Part shown: positions 25,478 to 35,600 of the stretch, in pieces
Layout of the letters: every line of letters begins with the position of its first letter
Position numbering within the stretch: the stretch's first letter is position 1
NCBI GenBank assembly: GCA_013306675.1
Contig: JABLUY010000250.1
Span: 1-53,915 of the forward strand
Source of the DNA: Thraustochytrium sp. TN22
Taxonomy: Eukaryota; Sar; Bigyra; Thraustochytrida; Thraustochytriidae
Direction: 5' to 3'
DNA length: 53,915 nt
Notes under the pieces: generated by a model
Seen by the model: only the letters and a program-made list of their open reading frames with translations
What the model was told of the DNA's origin: nothing
The model's database searches: none
Translations under genes and position numbers: made by a program

Positions 25478-26822
25478 TCAGCTGCGAAGCTCGGCCTGCA
25501 GGGCCTGTTCAGGGTCAATCTCCTCCTCTTCCTCCAGGCCAAGCTCGCCAGGGCCGCGCGGCTCCAGGTCTTCGCCGTACTGAGTGGCCGTGTCGATGTG
25601 CGCCATGAGGTACTCAAGGCTGTCCTCACTCGTAATGTCCAGCGGAATGAAGTTGACCAGGTTGTAGTTGTCCAGCACCTCGCAGATGGCCTCGCTCAGC
25701 AGACGCAGCTTGGGTGCGATAGCATTTTCCTCGAGCGCGGCGCGCAGCATGTGCGTGCCGGGGTTAAAGTACTCCGGATCGTCCACGTTCAGGTACTCCG
25801 AGTCGGAGCCCTGGTCACCCTGGCCATCCTCCGCCTCGGCCGCGTCCGCGGCGTCCGCCAGCGCGGCGCCCGCACTCACCTTGGCGCCGGCCGCGGCCTC
25901 CTCGGCCTCCAGCGCCTTGAGGCGGTCCGAGAGCGCCTTGCCCGTGGAGTCCTGCATGTGGTAGGCAATGGTGGAGGGGCCCGCACGCGGCCGCCGCCGC
26001 CGCCCGCCGCCCAGCGTCTCCTTCTTCAAGTCGCACTTGGTCACCACGTTCACGGCCGCCGACTGCAGGCTCAGCATAGACGTCAAGCCCAACAGCGCGC
26101 CCGAAATGAACTTGGACGTGTCGTCAATGAAGAGCGCATCGATGACGTGCACCACGCACACGTGAATGTTCCACGCCTGCAGCCGATCCACCAGCGTGCG
26201 CAGCACCGGAATGTGTGTGTACAACTCGATCTGGCCCGGGCAGTCAAAGATGAAGTACTCGTCGTCGGACCCGCCTGCGCCGTCCAGCTCGCCCTTGAGC
26301 CAGTCCATGTTGTCCACGAGGTGCTCCATGCAAAACACCAGGGCGCCGTTCGGCCCAAAGTCCAGCTCCTCCAGCACGTCCGACACGCTGATGAGGTCGC
26401 GCACGTCCACATCAAACGGGTGTTTCTGCTCCTCCTCTTCGGTGCGCTCCTGGCCCGGATCCAAGTTCACCACAAGCGCCGGCAGCCGCGCCGCGTTCGC
26501 CGCCAGATAGTTCTGCACGGCAAAGCAGTACGTGGACTTGCCGCTGCCGGCCGGCCCGACGACCACCTGCGCATAGCGCCCCTGTAAAACTCAACGACCA
26601 CCAGCGGCGCACGTCAGTTGCCCGGTCCTTGGGAGCCCCCCGGACTGCCACGCGAAGGGCCGTCGCCACGAGAGCGAGGCTCCGAGCTGTCGGCTGCTGC
26701 TCGCTTGCTCCATGCATGCCCTCCGGCGCGGCGCGCCCGTGCCCACCCACCCATTCCCCGCCCGGATCCACAGGCCAGTGGCCAGGCCAAGACTCTCAGG
26801 GCCGCGCGCCCGAACGTACCAT
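25478..26822 (-). CDS. GPN3: GPN-loop GTPase 3, two exons
   Basis: GPN-loop GTPase; family members work with GPN1 in assembly and nuclear import of RNA polymerase II. Exon 2 (26581-25478) encodes P-loop GPAGSGKST, the diagnostic GPN loop in FGPNGALVFC, FDCPGQIELYTH, the TKCD base-specificity motif, and an end (IDTATQYGEDLE) matching GPN3 rather than GPN1/2. It has no in-frame ATG before the P-loop; the first frame-compatible codon there is GTG, and a TGA lies 9 nt upstream of the proposed acceptor. An ATG at 26822-26820 followed directly by donor GTACGT, and an acceptor TTTTACAG before 26581, give MGRYAQVVVGPAG, aligned with human MPRYAQLVMGPAG. Predicted 368 aa, longer than the ~284 of human because of an acidic insert before the last third and an acidic C-terminus. 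Confidence 0.88.
26582..26819 (-). other. Spliceosomal intron of GPN3
   Basis: 238 bp, phase 0. Donor GTACGT starts at 26819 right after the ATG. A CTGAC branch-point-like sequence lies about 35 nt before the acceptor TTTTACAG, which ends at 26582. It is the only intron I can support with protein evidence in the window. Confidence 0.8.
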
Positions 26823-26863
26823 GGATGCCGCGTGCTGCGTCGACGCAGCGCTTTACGTTTCTG

Positions 26864-26897
<34 letters not shown>

Positions 26898-27088
26898 TGC
26901 TGCCAGTCTCCGGGGCTCACGACGAGCCACCGCCTCGGTGGCCCGTGTACGGGTCGCCGAGCGGGCCAGGCCCTCACGGACCGCAGGCTTTGCCGAGAAA
27001 CCAGGAGCTCAGCTGTTCTGCTGCTGGGGTGTTACACATGTATCTTACACACAAAAGCTTCAAACAAACTGGCGACCTCTTGTTCTTG
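26823..27088. other. Gap between GPN3 and the Cys/His-array gene
   Basis: 266 bp between two minus-strand genes, expected to hold the GPN3 promoter and 5' leader. It contains a GGC triplet run at about 26868-26898. An open frame on the plus strand that crosses this gap overlaps two genes antisense and is not supported. Confidence 0.45.
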
Positions 27089-27475
27089 TCAGATGCCGTG
27101 TTCGACGGGCTCGGCGTCCGAATCCGACTCGTCGCCGAGGCGGCCGGAGGCAGCAGCCACGAGAAGTCCCAGATTCTCCTCCTTGGTCTCCTCGTCGGTT
27201 TCGGCTTTTCCATTCCTAGCCATGGGCTCGACATCTCCAAGCTGAGAGGGCGCGTCCCCGGGGCCGGCCAAGCGTGCTTGCTTGCGCGCCAAACGCTCCC
27301 CGTCGCTGCCCGCCGCTCTCTTGCCGGCACGACCAGCTTCCTGATCGAAGCATGAGCCGTTCAAGACACTTCCGCCGCCAGAGTACCCCGTGCCAGGCCA
27401 CGCGTCGCTCCTCGAAAGCGGCGAAAGTCGTTGCTGTTGTCCTTCTTGAGGTTGTTGTGGTTGTTGTTGTTGTTG

Positions 27476-27521
<46 letters not shown>

Positions 27522-28840
27522 GGCAGCGGAGGCGGCGGCGGAGGAGGAGGTGGCGGAAGCGCCGTGTTCTCCTTGGCGCTCGCTGCCACGGACAGGTGCC
27601 GCCCGCAGTACTCATGGTCGCGTAAGCGGATCTTCCAGCATCCCTCCATCTTGCAGCGCCCCCCGCCGTGCGCCTTGCAGTAGCCGCCGCCAGCGTTGAG
27701 CTGTTCACAGGTTGCGACGCGGCAAGTGGACTTGGGCGCGCCGTGCGAGATGCAAAAATGCGACCCGCCTAGCGCGGAGCACACGCACGCCGGGTGCTCG
27801 CAGCGGCGGCCGCCGCCGTGCCCAATGCAAAGCCCGCCGCGCATAGCGTGCTTCTTGCAGTCCTCTACGCGGCAGCGGCGCCCGGGCGCGCCATGGCCGA
27901 TGCAGAACTTGGAGCGAGACTCGGCAGCCTTGTCACAGCCCTCGCTCTCGCAGCGTCTACCGCCGCCGTGGCGCTTGCACTTGCCGCCCTTGAGCCCACG
28001 GCTTGTGCAGCCGGACTCGGAGCACCTCCGCTCCTGCGCGCCGTGGTTCACACAAACCTTGAAGCGGCCGCGTGCGGCTTTGTCGCACCCGGGGCGTTCG
28101 CAGCGCTTGCCGCCGCCGTGGCCGATACACAGCCCACCGCGCTGCGCTGACTTCATGCAGCTGGGACGCGAGCACCGCTTCGTCTGCGCGCCGTGGCCCA
28201 CGCAAGTTTCGAAGCCGCTACGCGCCGACCGCGAGCATCCGGCGACCTTGCACCGCACCCCGCCGCCGTGCGAGATGCAAAAGCCCTGGCCTTGGCTCAG
28301 GTGTTGGCAGCCCTCCACCTCGCATCGCTTGCCCCCACCATGCGTCGTGCACTTGCCTCCGAGCGCCTTCCATCCCTTGCACCCAGGCACCTCACATTGC
28401 TTTGCCGTGGGCTGCCGCGACGCGCGCACCGCTGCCGCTGCCGCTGCTGCCGCCGCCGCCGCCGTCGCCGTCGCCGCCGCCGCCGCCTCCACTTCCTCCT
28501 CCTCCTCCTCCTCCTCTTCCTTATCTTCATTGACTTCTGGGTCCTCTTCCGCGCCACCGAGACCACCGCCCGAGGCCGTGGCACCAAAGTACTCGCCCGT
28601 GCTGTCCTCCGCGAGCCCGGTGGTGTCCAAAGCGCCGCCCGCCGGCACCTCGCTCTCGAGCTCGTGTTGCACGTGCGCGTGCGCGTGCTCCTGCAGGGAT
28701 GCATTCACATGCAGTTGCTCGTGCTGCTCGTGCGCGTCATGCTCCTGTTCTTTGTCCTCGTGCAGCAAGTGCTGCTCGTGGTCCCTGGTGGCCAGCTCTC
28801 GCTCCAGCTCCTGCACCTGCAGCGCCTCGGCGTCCGCCAT
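27089..28840 (-). CDS. Eleven-repeat Cys/His zinc-finger-array protein (WRKY19-like label family)
   Basis: Function unknown; probably zinc- and possibly nucleic-acid-binding. 583 aa from ATG 28840 (MADAEALQVQEL); the frame is open for another ~1.2 kb upstream, but that part lies out of frame over the neighbouring gene. Residues ~1-145 are a helical Glu/His/Gln-rich and acidic low-complexity region. Residues ~148-415 hold 11 units of C-x4-C-x(8-10)-C-x2-H, mostly joined by HGGG-x-RC or HGA-x3-RC, e.g. CEVPGCKGWKALGGKCTTH. The array is followed by poly-Pro, a Gln run of about 22, and a nuclear-like Arg/Lys region (KRAAGSDGERLARKQARL). Such arrays are abundant in stramenopile genomes and are often labelled WRKY19-like because of loose similarity; no WRKY core is seen here. 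Single exon. Confidence 0.85.
27451..27520. repeat. CAA/CAG polyglutamine tract in the Cys/His-array gene
   Basis: On the plus strand this is a GTT run followed by a pure GCT/CTG run. It codes for about 22 Gln on the minus strand. Half is CAA and half is CAG, so two expansions may have occurred. Confidence 0.9.
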
Positions 28841-29219
28841 GACGGCGTCTGCCGCGCGGCCGGGCACGTCCAGGGCCGCCTCGCCGCTGCGCTGCCCTGC
28901 CCTGCGCCGCGCTACGCCACGCCACGCCACACGCCACGCCACGCCACGCCACACCACGCCCCGCTGCGCCACGCGTGCGCCACGCTGCTGATTGGGCTTT
29001 GCCAGTTTTTTTCCTGAAGGGCCGCCGGGTGTCCGAGTCGTGCCGGCGGCACGGCTGCCTTCCGAGTCATGAGACGCTCGACAAAAGGCTTTGCATGCTG
29101 CAGTCCGAACAAAGCCAGCCAGGGCCTTTGCCCTGGGCTTACTACTGAATTGATAAGAAAAAGACAGATGGTAGCTAAGAGTAACAGCAGGTCGAGCTCT
29201 CCCTTTTGGCATGGCTCGA
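28841..29219. other. Gap between the Cys/His-array gene and GH114-vWA gene 1
   Basis: 379 bp between two minus-strand genes. It holds an imperfect CGCCA pentamer repeat at about 28912-28970 in the likely 5' leader of the Cys/His-array gene, and a more AT-rich stretch at 29080-29180 that likely belongs to the 3' UTR of the upstream gene. Nothing else recognised. Confidence 0.45.
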
Positions 29220-31277
29220 TCAATGGCGATCGATGACGAGGAGGACGTCATCGTCGAAGGCATCAAAGGTGGTGCGGGCACCGGTAATATCAAGGGGCGT
29301 CTCCCGCTGGAGAACATCGGTGGCGAAGACGGACTTGCGGGAAATGAAGCTCTTTCTGAAGGCCTTCTTGACCTTGGCCTTTTCCTTTTGTGCACCCGCG
29401 CCGGCGAGCCTGCGCCGGTCGAGGAGGGAGCGGCGGCTCGACGAGACCTCGTACACGAGGATGGTGTCCGTGGCCGACACCGCGTCAGCGATGACGGCCG
29501 AAACACCGCTCGAAACAGCAGCGCACAGGTAGCCGCCCGCCGGGAGCGAGGCCGGCACGGAGAGCGTCCCAGCAGACTTGGTGATGATGGAGCGACTGTT
29601 GCAGGCCTTGAGTGAGATGATGGACGCAGACTCGCAGAGGGCATCCATCGCCTCGAGCTCCCAGGCAAGGCTCGCAAGCTTGTGCATGCGCTTTGTGGTA
29701 ACCTCCGCGATAGCCCGCATGAGACTGGCATTTTTCGCTGCTTTACGCGTGGCGCGCGTGGCGGCAGACGGCAGGTAGACGAGCTGGACGCCCTGGCTCT
29801 CCGCGTCGCGCAACGCAGTCTGAAAGAGCACCAGATTCTCCTCGCCACCGTTGATGTTGGACGCCAGCACCACGAGGAGTCGTCGACGCTCGGACACCGG
29901 GAACGTAAAGTAGGACGTGGCCCGGGCAACAGCCAAATCCATGCGCAGCGTGCCGGAGGTGACCTCGGTTGCACTCTGGGACTGCGCAAAGTCCGCGAAC
30001 GCGCTCGCATCGGCAAATCGCGTCTCGCCCTCCGCATCGTAGATGGAAGCCTCCTCCAGAGCGCTCCGCGAGACGTGCACGTAACCAAAGTGAACGTCGC
30101 CGGAATTTTCGAGGCCCGCTGCCAGGCGACCCACGGCCGCGGTCATGAGGTCGAACTCCTCCGTGTCGACGCCATCGCCCTCGGCGTCCATGTTCTCAAG
30201 CACGAAGACGACGTCAAGTGGAAAGCCGTCCGGCGCCGTGCAGGCAAGCTCTTGCGTAGTGCTGCCCTCGTCGTCGCCGCTGCCCGTTCCGTCGCCGCTG
30301 CCCGTTCCGTCGCCGCTGCCCGTTCCGTCGCCGCTGCCCGTTCCGTCATCGGAACCGTCCGTGTAGAGCGTGGCAGGCAGCGGGGTGACACCATCAGAGC
30401 AGGAGATCCAGTCACCCTTGGACTTGCTGCACAGGTACTCGCCCTGGTTGGCGGGCAAACAGTACTTGGTCTGCATCATGTCCTCGCCCTCACACAGAGC
30501 ATCGCCGCGGGCGGATTTCTTGCGCAAGTACTCCGTGTTAAAATGCGCCTTGTCCGTCTCGGGAAAGATTGCGAAGGCGTCGCACTCGTTCCATTTGAGG
30601 CAGTTCTCCGTAACCACGCCGTCAAAGAAGGAGTGCACTTGGGGCACAATGGCGGCCGCATTCTTTAGTACGATGGCGAGGCCCATGCGGTGCGCCTGGT
30701 CCGCGAGCGCCTCTAGATAGTCAATCTGGAGAGCCTTAGCCCAGGCCTTCTTGCTCTTGAAGTCTGCTGGTGGCTTGCCGAGGTCGGTGAAGCACTCGTC
30801 GTTGTCGTAGCAGTCGACATTGTCCGGCTCGACCGCCTGGCAGCTCTTGGTAATGGCGGTCTGGAAGCGCACCTTCATGAGGTCCACGACCGCGTCCTTT
30901 TGCGAGATGTCCAGGTATTCTTCGCCGTCCCAGTCGTCGAGCTTGCCGAGGAGCAGGCCGGCCTTCTTGAAGGCAACGTAGTCCTCGCGCCAATCTTCAG
31001 CGGTTCCAGCGCTTAGGTAGCACATGACGACGTGGCCATCGTCTCGCAGCGCCCGAATGTCGGCTGCGTCCGTGTCGAAGAGGTCCACGAGCACGAGCTT
31101 GCGGCCTTTCACCTTGTCCTTGCCGCCGCCGTAGGTTCCCCAGGCGAGGTTGCTCCAACGCATGCCGCGCGGGAGGCGCACGCGGGAAATCTCACTGGCG
31201 GTCGCACCCGGGAGCATTGCGCAGACGGCCGCCATGGCCGCCAGCACCCGCATGGCCGCCGCGGCCATTCTGTGCAT
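29220..31277 (-). CDS. Secreted GH114 glycosidase-like protein with von Willebrand A-like domain
   Basis: Probably extracellular and active on, or binding, a polysaccharide; characterised GH114 enzymes cleave alpha-1,4-galactosaminogalactan. 685 aa from ATG 31277 (31268 also possible), chosen because it opens a signal peptide ending PGATA. GH114 spans about residues 27-245, with the family blocks VVMCYLSAGTAEDWRED, YLDISQ, AVEPDNVDCY, LAIVLKNAA, VTENCLKWNECD and KAHFNTEY; conserved acids in EPDNVD and TEN are intact. A Cys-containing tail (~250-310) follows, then a GSGDGT repeat linker, then a vWA-like domain (~350-640) starting DVVFVLENMD. The metal-site DxSxS motif is not present, so metal-dependent adhesion is doubtful. 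The C-terminus is basic, then ends VLLVIDRH. Paralogue of the next minus-strand gene. Confidence 0.85.
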   Translation of the reverse strand: MHRMAAAAMRVLAAMAAVCAMLPGATASEISRVRLPRGMRWSNLAWGTYGGGKDKVKGRKLVLVDLFDTDAADIRALRDDGHVVMCYLSAGTAEDWREDYVAFKKAGLLLGKLDDWDGEEYLDISQKDAVVDLMKVRFQTAITKSCQAVEPDNVDCYDNDECFTDLGKPPADFKSKKAWAKALQIDYLEALADQAHRMGLAIVLKNAAAIVPQVHSFFDGVVTENCLKWNECDAFAIFPETDKAHFNTEYLRKKSARGDALCEGEDMMQTKYCLPANQGEYLCSKSKGDWISCSDGVTPLPATLYTDGSDDGTGSGDGTGSGDGTGSGDGTGSGDDEGSTTQELACTAPDGFPLDVVFVLENMDAEGDGVDTEEFDLMTAAVGRLAAGLENSGDVHFGYVHVSRSALEEASIYDAEGETRFADASAFADFAQSQSATEVTSGTLRMDLAVARATSYFTFPVSERRRLLVVLASNINGGEENLVLFQTALRDAESQGVQLVYLPSAATRATRKAAKNASLMRAIAEVTTKRMHKLASLAWELEAMDALCESASIISLKACNSRSIITKSAGTLSVPASLPAGGYLCAAVSSGVSAVIADAVSATDTILVYEVSSSRRSLLDRRRLAGAGAQKEKAKVKKAFRKSFISRKSVFATDVLQRETPLDITGARTTFDAFDDDVLLVIDRH
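30270..30345. repeat. 18-bp minisatellite encoding the GSGDGT linker
   Basis: Four near-perfect copies of an 18-bp unit, in frame, encode GSGDGT repeats between the GH114 and vWA-like domains. Confidence 0.92.
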
Positions 31278-32641
31278 GTACAACTTGAAGCAACACGACC
31301 ACGAACGAGTTCCGTGGGGCGCGGAGGATCGCGTGCGGCGGCGACAGCAGTGAGCCGGCAGACAGTCCGGCGCAGCGCACTCGGAGCGCGGCGCGGCGCA
31401 GCGCCAAGGGTCGGCCGACGGGCTCTGCGGCGCAGGCGGGCAGGCGTTTGGGGTCTGTCCGAGCGGGTCGCGGGCGGTCGCGCTGCGCACGTCCTTCAGC
31501 GCCTGTCGATCGACGAGCGTGGCGCACGTGCGCCGACGATCGGTGGCGGCACCCCTCGCCTCCGAGTCGCCTCGGCTGGCGCTCGCTGCACGGGCAGCGT
31601 TGCCGTCTGCTGCCCGGCCGCCGCCTTCGCCCGGCCGGTCGCGGCAAGCGAGCGAGCGAGCGCGTGAGCGAGCGAGCGGGCGAGCGAGCGAGCGGGCGGG
31701 CGAGAGGGCGAGAGGGCGAGGCGGATGGCCGCAGTGCTGCGGCCGCAGTGCGGCGGCCCGCGAGCCGAGCCGCCTCGGCCGCACGCCTGACCGCCGGTCT
31801 CCGATGAATGCGGCAAGGCGCACGCCGCCGGCGCAAAAAGATGGACACGGAAGATGTTGAACGAGCAAAAGAAAGTCTTGCACTGCCGCCGCGGACGCTG
31901 TCTGTCTCGCGGCCGCACGCGACTTGCAGGATCAGGCGGCTCTGCGCGCGCAGTACGGCGCGGCCTCGGCTGCGTTCGCGTGCGAGATTGCTGCGCGTGC
32001 GCGCAAGACCTCAACTCGAGTTTCGCGGCCCGGTCGACTCAAAAGCACCTCTCTCCTCGCCCGCCGTGGTGGTTGGTGGTACCTGTTGCAACGAGATGCC
32101 ATGGCTTGCCAGCGAATTATGCGTTGAAAGCAAAACGCAGGGGCTATGCACGCTGCGGCCCTCTGGCGCGCGCTGGATATGGACATGATGAGGCTCTTGT
32201 GGGGGGGGAAAGCACGCTCGTTACTAACTAGCTAGCTAGAGCGAGCAAGCAGCCAAGATTGACCACGCATGGCTCACCGGCTGTCCGCCTGTCCCATGCT
32301 CCCTCGCTCGCCAGCGACTTGCTCGCACGAGACTTGCACTGCTTCACCCTCGCTCGAAGATCGATGGTGTGCTGGCTCACCCGCTGTCCGCCTTTCGCCA
32401 ACTATGCCGTTGCGCGAAAAGGGGGGGCGGACAAATTGCCGAATCATGGTCCGGAAGTTTGCTTGAACATGAGCGAGCCGTCGCGAGCAGGCTCTCCATG
32501 TTCAAGCGACGTGGAGAGCCAGCTGGGGGGAAAAAAGGGGGGGTGTCATTCACGCGTATGAAACCTTACCATGGTACTCAGTTGTAAACTTTATCTCATG
32601 GGTTCATTCTCAACAGGTATGGTCATGCATCAGTCCTACGA
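31278..32641. other. 1.36-kb gap between the two GH114-vWA genes
   Basis: Upstream of gene 1 and downstream of gene 2, both on the minus strand. It holds a GAGC/GCGA tetramer-rich block at about 31645-31720, an AGCTAGCTAG motif at 32228-32239, and purine runs with A5-6 next to G7-8 (about 32190-32210, 32405-32418 and 32523-32541). Several open frames of 100-170 codons cross it on both strands, but all are Arg/Ala/Ser low complexity and overlap each other. No gene is supported. Confidence 0.45.
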
Positions 32642-35600
32642 TCAGACGCGGTCAACGACGAGAACAACGCGCTCCGGGTAGGAAAAGGCAATGGCGCTCT
32701 CCACGTTATCGTAGACGGCGAGGAGGCCGTTGGCGGTGATGGAGTTGCGCGTCTCGAACTTGCGCATGTGCGACGGAAGTCCGTAGACCAGCACGCGGTC
32801 GCCAGCCGCGAGCGGTGCGGAGAAGTTCACCTCAACGTCCTTCTCGATGCCGACGCAGAAGTAGCCATTTGCACCCGGGAAGTCAGCCGGGAGCGCGGCT
32901 GGGAGCGCGGCGGCGGACTCAACTAGAGCGCGAGCGTCGCAGGACTTGAGGGCAAGCTTAAAGTCGGCCTTGCAGAGGGCGTTCATGGCCGCGACCTCCC
33001 AGGCCGAGGAGCTGAGCGACGTCATGCTCGAGAAGCGCACCCACGGGATGTCGCGCATGAGGTCCTTGTTTCGCAGTGCCGTCTTGGTGGGGCCGGCGGC
33101 CGCGGTCGGAAGATAGACGACCTGGACGCCGGCGCGCTCGGCCTCGCGCACCGCGGCGAGGAAGGCCTTGAGGTTGCTTTTCGGCCCGCTCACGTTGCGC
33201 GTGAGAACGGCAATGACGGCGCGACGGTCCGTGGTCGAGGCGAACTGCGAGGCAGCCTCGGCCACCGCAAGGTCCATACGGAGCGCAGCGGAGCCATCGT
33301 TGCTGGAGCCCAGGTAATCAACAGTGTCGAGGTAGGTGGAAAAGGCGGCCGCGTCGCTGAAGCGGGCCGTGGTGCCGCTCGTGTAGACGGACTGCGAGCG
33401 CACACTAGCCTTGAAGACGTCCACGTATCCGAAGTTGACGTCGCCGGACTCGCCCAAACCGGTGGCCATGCGCGAGACGGCCGACTTCATGGCGTCAAAG
33501 TCAGACTCGCTCACGCCCTTGCCCTTGGCGTTCATATTCTCCAGCACAAAGACCACGTCGGCCGGGAGGCCGTCGCCGCCGTCACATACCGGCCCGTCGT
33601 ACACCGAGTCGCCGGGCTTCTCTTCGACGATACCTTCCTTCGACTTGGAGGAGCCGGTCGTGTAAGCGGTCACCGGGAGCGGGCTCAGCGCGGTGTTGCA
33701 CGAGTTCCATTTGGCCGTGGAGCCCTTGCACAGCCACTCGCCGCTGTTCGCCGGCGAGCAGTACTTGATGCTGCGACCAGCCGCCACGTCGCTGCACTCC
33801 TTGCCATTGCGCGACCCGGAACTTGAAAGGTACTCGGTACTGAAGTGCGCCTTGCCGCTCTCCAAAAACGGGTCGTACATGTCGCACTCCGAGTACTTGA
33901 GACAGTTCTCCGTCACGACACCGTCCAGGTCGGCCTCGACCTTGGTAACAATCTCGGCTGCATTCTTCAGCACAATCGAGAGGCCAAGCGCGTGCGCCTC
34001 GGCGGCCAGGGCCTTGATGTACTCCACCTGGAGGGCCTTGGCCCAAGCCTTCTTGGTGTTGTACTGGGCGGGTTTGTTTTTGAGCTTCTTGAAGCATTCC
34101 TCGATGCCGTAGCAGTCAACATTGTCCGGCTCGATGGCCTGGCAGCCCTTGGCGGCGGCCTTCTCCAGGCGAGCGCGCATCAGGCTCAGGACAGCGGGCC
34201 ACTGCGAGATGTCCAGGTACGCCTCGCCGGCCCAATCAGACATGCTGCCGAGCAGGAGATCGGCCTTGACGAAGTCGTCGTAGTCCTCACGCCAGTCTTC
34301 GGCCGTGCCGGCGCTGATGTAGCACATGACGATGCGCTCGTTGTTGGCGTCCGGGTAGCGGAAGCTCTTGATCTCATCCGCAGACGTGTCGTAGTCGACA
34401 AGAACGAGCTTGCGGCCGTCCACGTCGTCCTTGCCGCCGTTGTTGAAGCCCCATGCTAGATTGGCCCAGGTCATTCCTTTGGTGAGCTTGACACGCGTGG
34501 GCCCCTCGCCGTCACCAGACCCGGTGGTAGGCGATGGGGTCGGGTTCCGCGTGGGCGAGCGCGTGGGCGAGCGCGTGGGCGTAGGCGCCGGGGTGGTCGT
34601 GGACCCGCCCGAGCCGTCCGTGGGCGCCTTGGTCGGCGATCGGGTCGGGTCCCGCGTGGGCGAGCGCGTAGGCGAGCGCGTGGGCGAGCGCGTAGGCGAG
34701 CGCGTGGGCGAGCGCGTGGGCGAGCGCGTAGGCGCCGGGGTGGTCGTGGACCCGCCCGAGCCGTCCGTGTACTCGGTCGGCGGAAGGGTATCGTCAGCGC
34801 TGTCGCACGAGGTCCAGGCGCCAGCGGTTCCCTTGCAAAGGTACTCCCCGCTGTTCGCCGGCGAGCAGTACTTGGGGCTACGGCCAGCGGCCACGTCGTT
34901 GCACTCCTTGCCGTTGCGCGCCCCGGAGCTGGAGAGATACTCAGTGCTAAAGTGCGCCTTGCCGCTGTCCAAAAAGGGGTCGTACATGTCGCACTCATCC
35001 CACTTGAGGCAATTCTCGGTGATGACGCCGTCAAGGTCGCCCTCGACCTGCTTCACGATCTCAGCAGCATTCTTGAGCACGATGGAGAGGCCAAGCGAGT
35101 GCGCCTCGGCGGCCAGGCCCTTGATATATTCGACTTGGAGAGCCTTGGCCCAGGCTGCCTTGCTGTTATACTCGGCCGGCTTGGTGCCGAGCTTCGTGTA
35201 GCATTCGTCGATGCCGTAGCAGTCGACGTTGTCCGGCTCAATGGCCTGGCACCCCTTGGCGACGGCTTTCTCCAGGCGCGCGCGCATAAGGCTCAGGACA
35301 GCGGGCCACTGCGAGATGTCCAGGTATGCCTCACCATCCCAGTCCGACATTTGGCCCAGCAGGAGGCCGGCATTGGAGAAGTCGGCATAGTCGTCGCGCC
35401 AGTCCTCGGCCGTGCCGGCGCTGATGTAGCACATGACGATGCGCTCGTTGTTGGCGTCCGGGTAACGCAGGTCTTCGATCTCGGTTGCCGTCGTGTCGAA
35501 GTCCACGAGCACCATCTTGCGGCCGTCCGTGCTGTCCTCACCGCCGCCGTTGAAGCCCCAGGCCAGGTTGGCCCAGGTCATGCCCTTGGTGAGCTTGACA

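Noticed and set aside
26618-27355. 245-codon plus-strand open frame
   Set aside because: It starts at TTG, is antisense to the GPN3 intron and to the Cys/His-array gene, and is low complexity.
28841-30088. N-terminal extension of the Cys/His-array protein by about 416 codons
   Set aside because: The extension overlaps the end of GH114-vWA gene 1 in another frame on the same strand, has Arg/Ser-rich shadow composition, and an ATG at 28840 gives a sensible start.
31278-31883. Upstream extension of GH114-vWA gene 1 by about 200 codons
   Set aside because: The extension lies before a good signal peptide and is Arg/Ser repeat filler without an ATG at its start.
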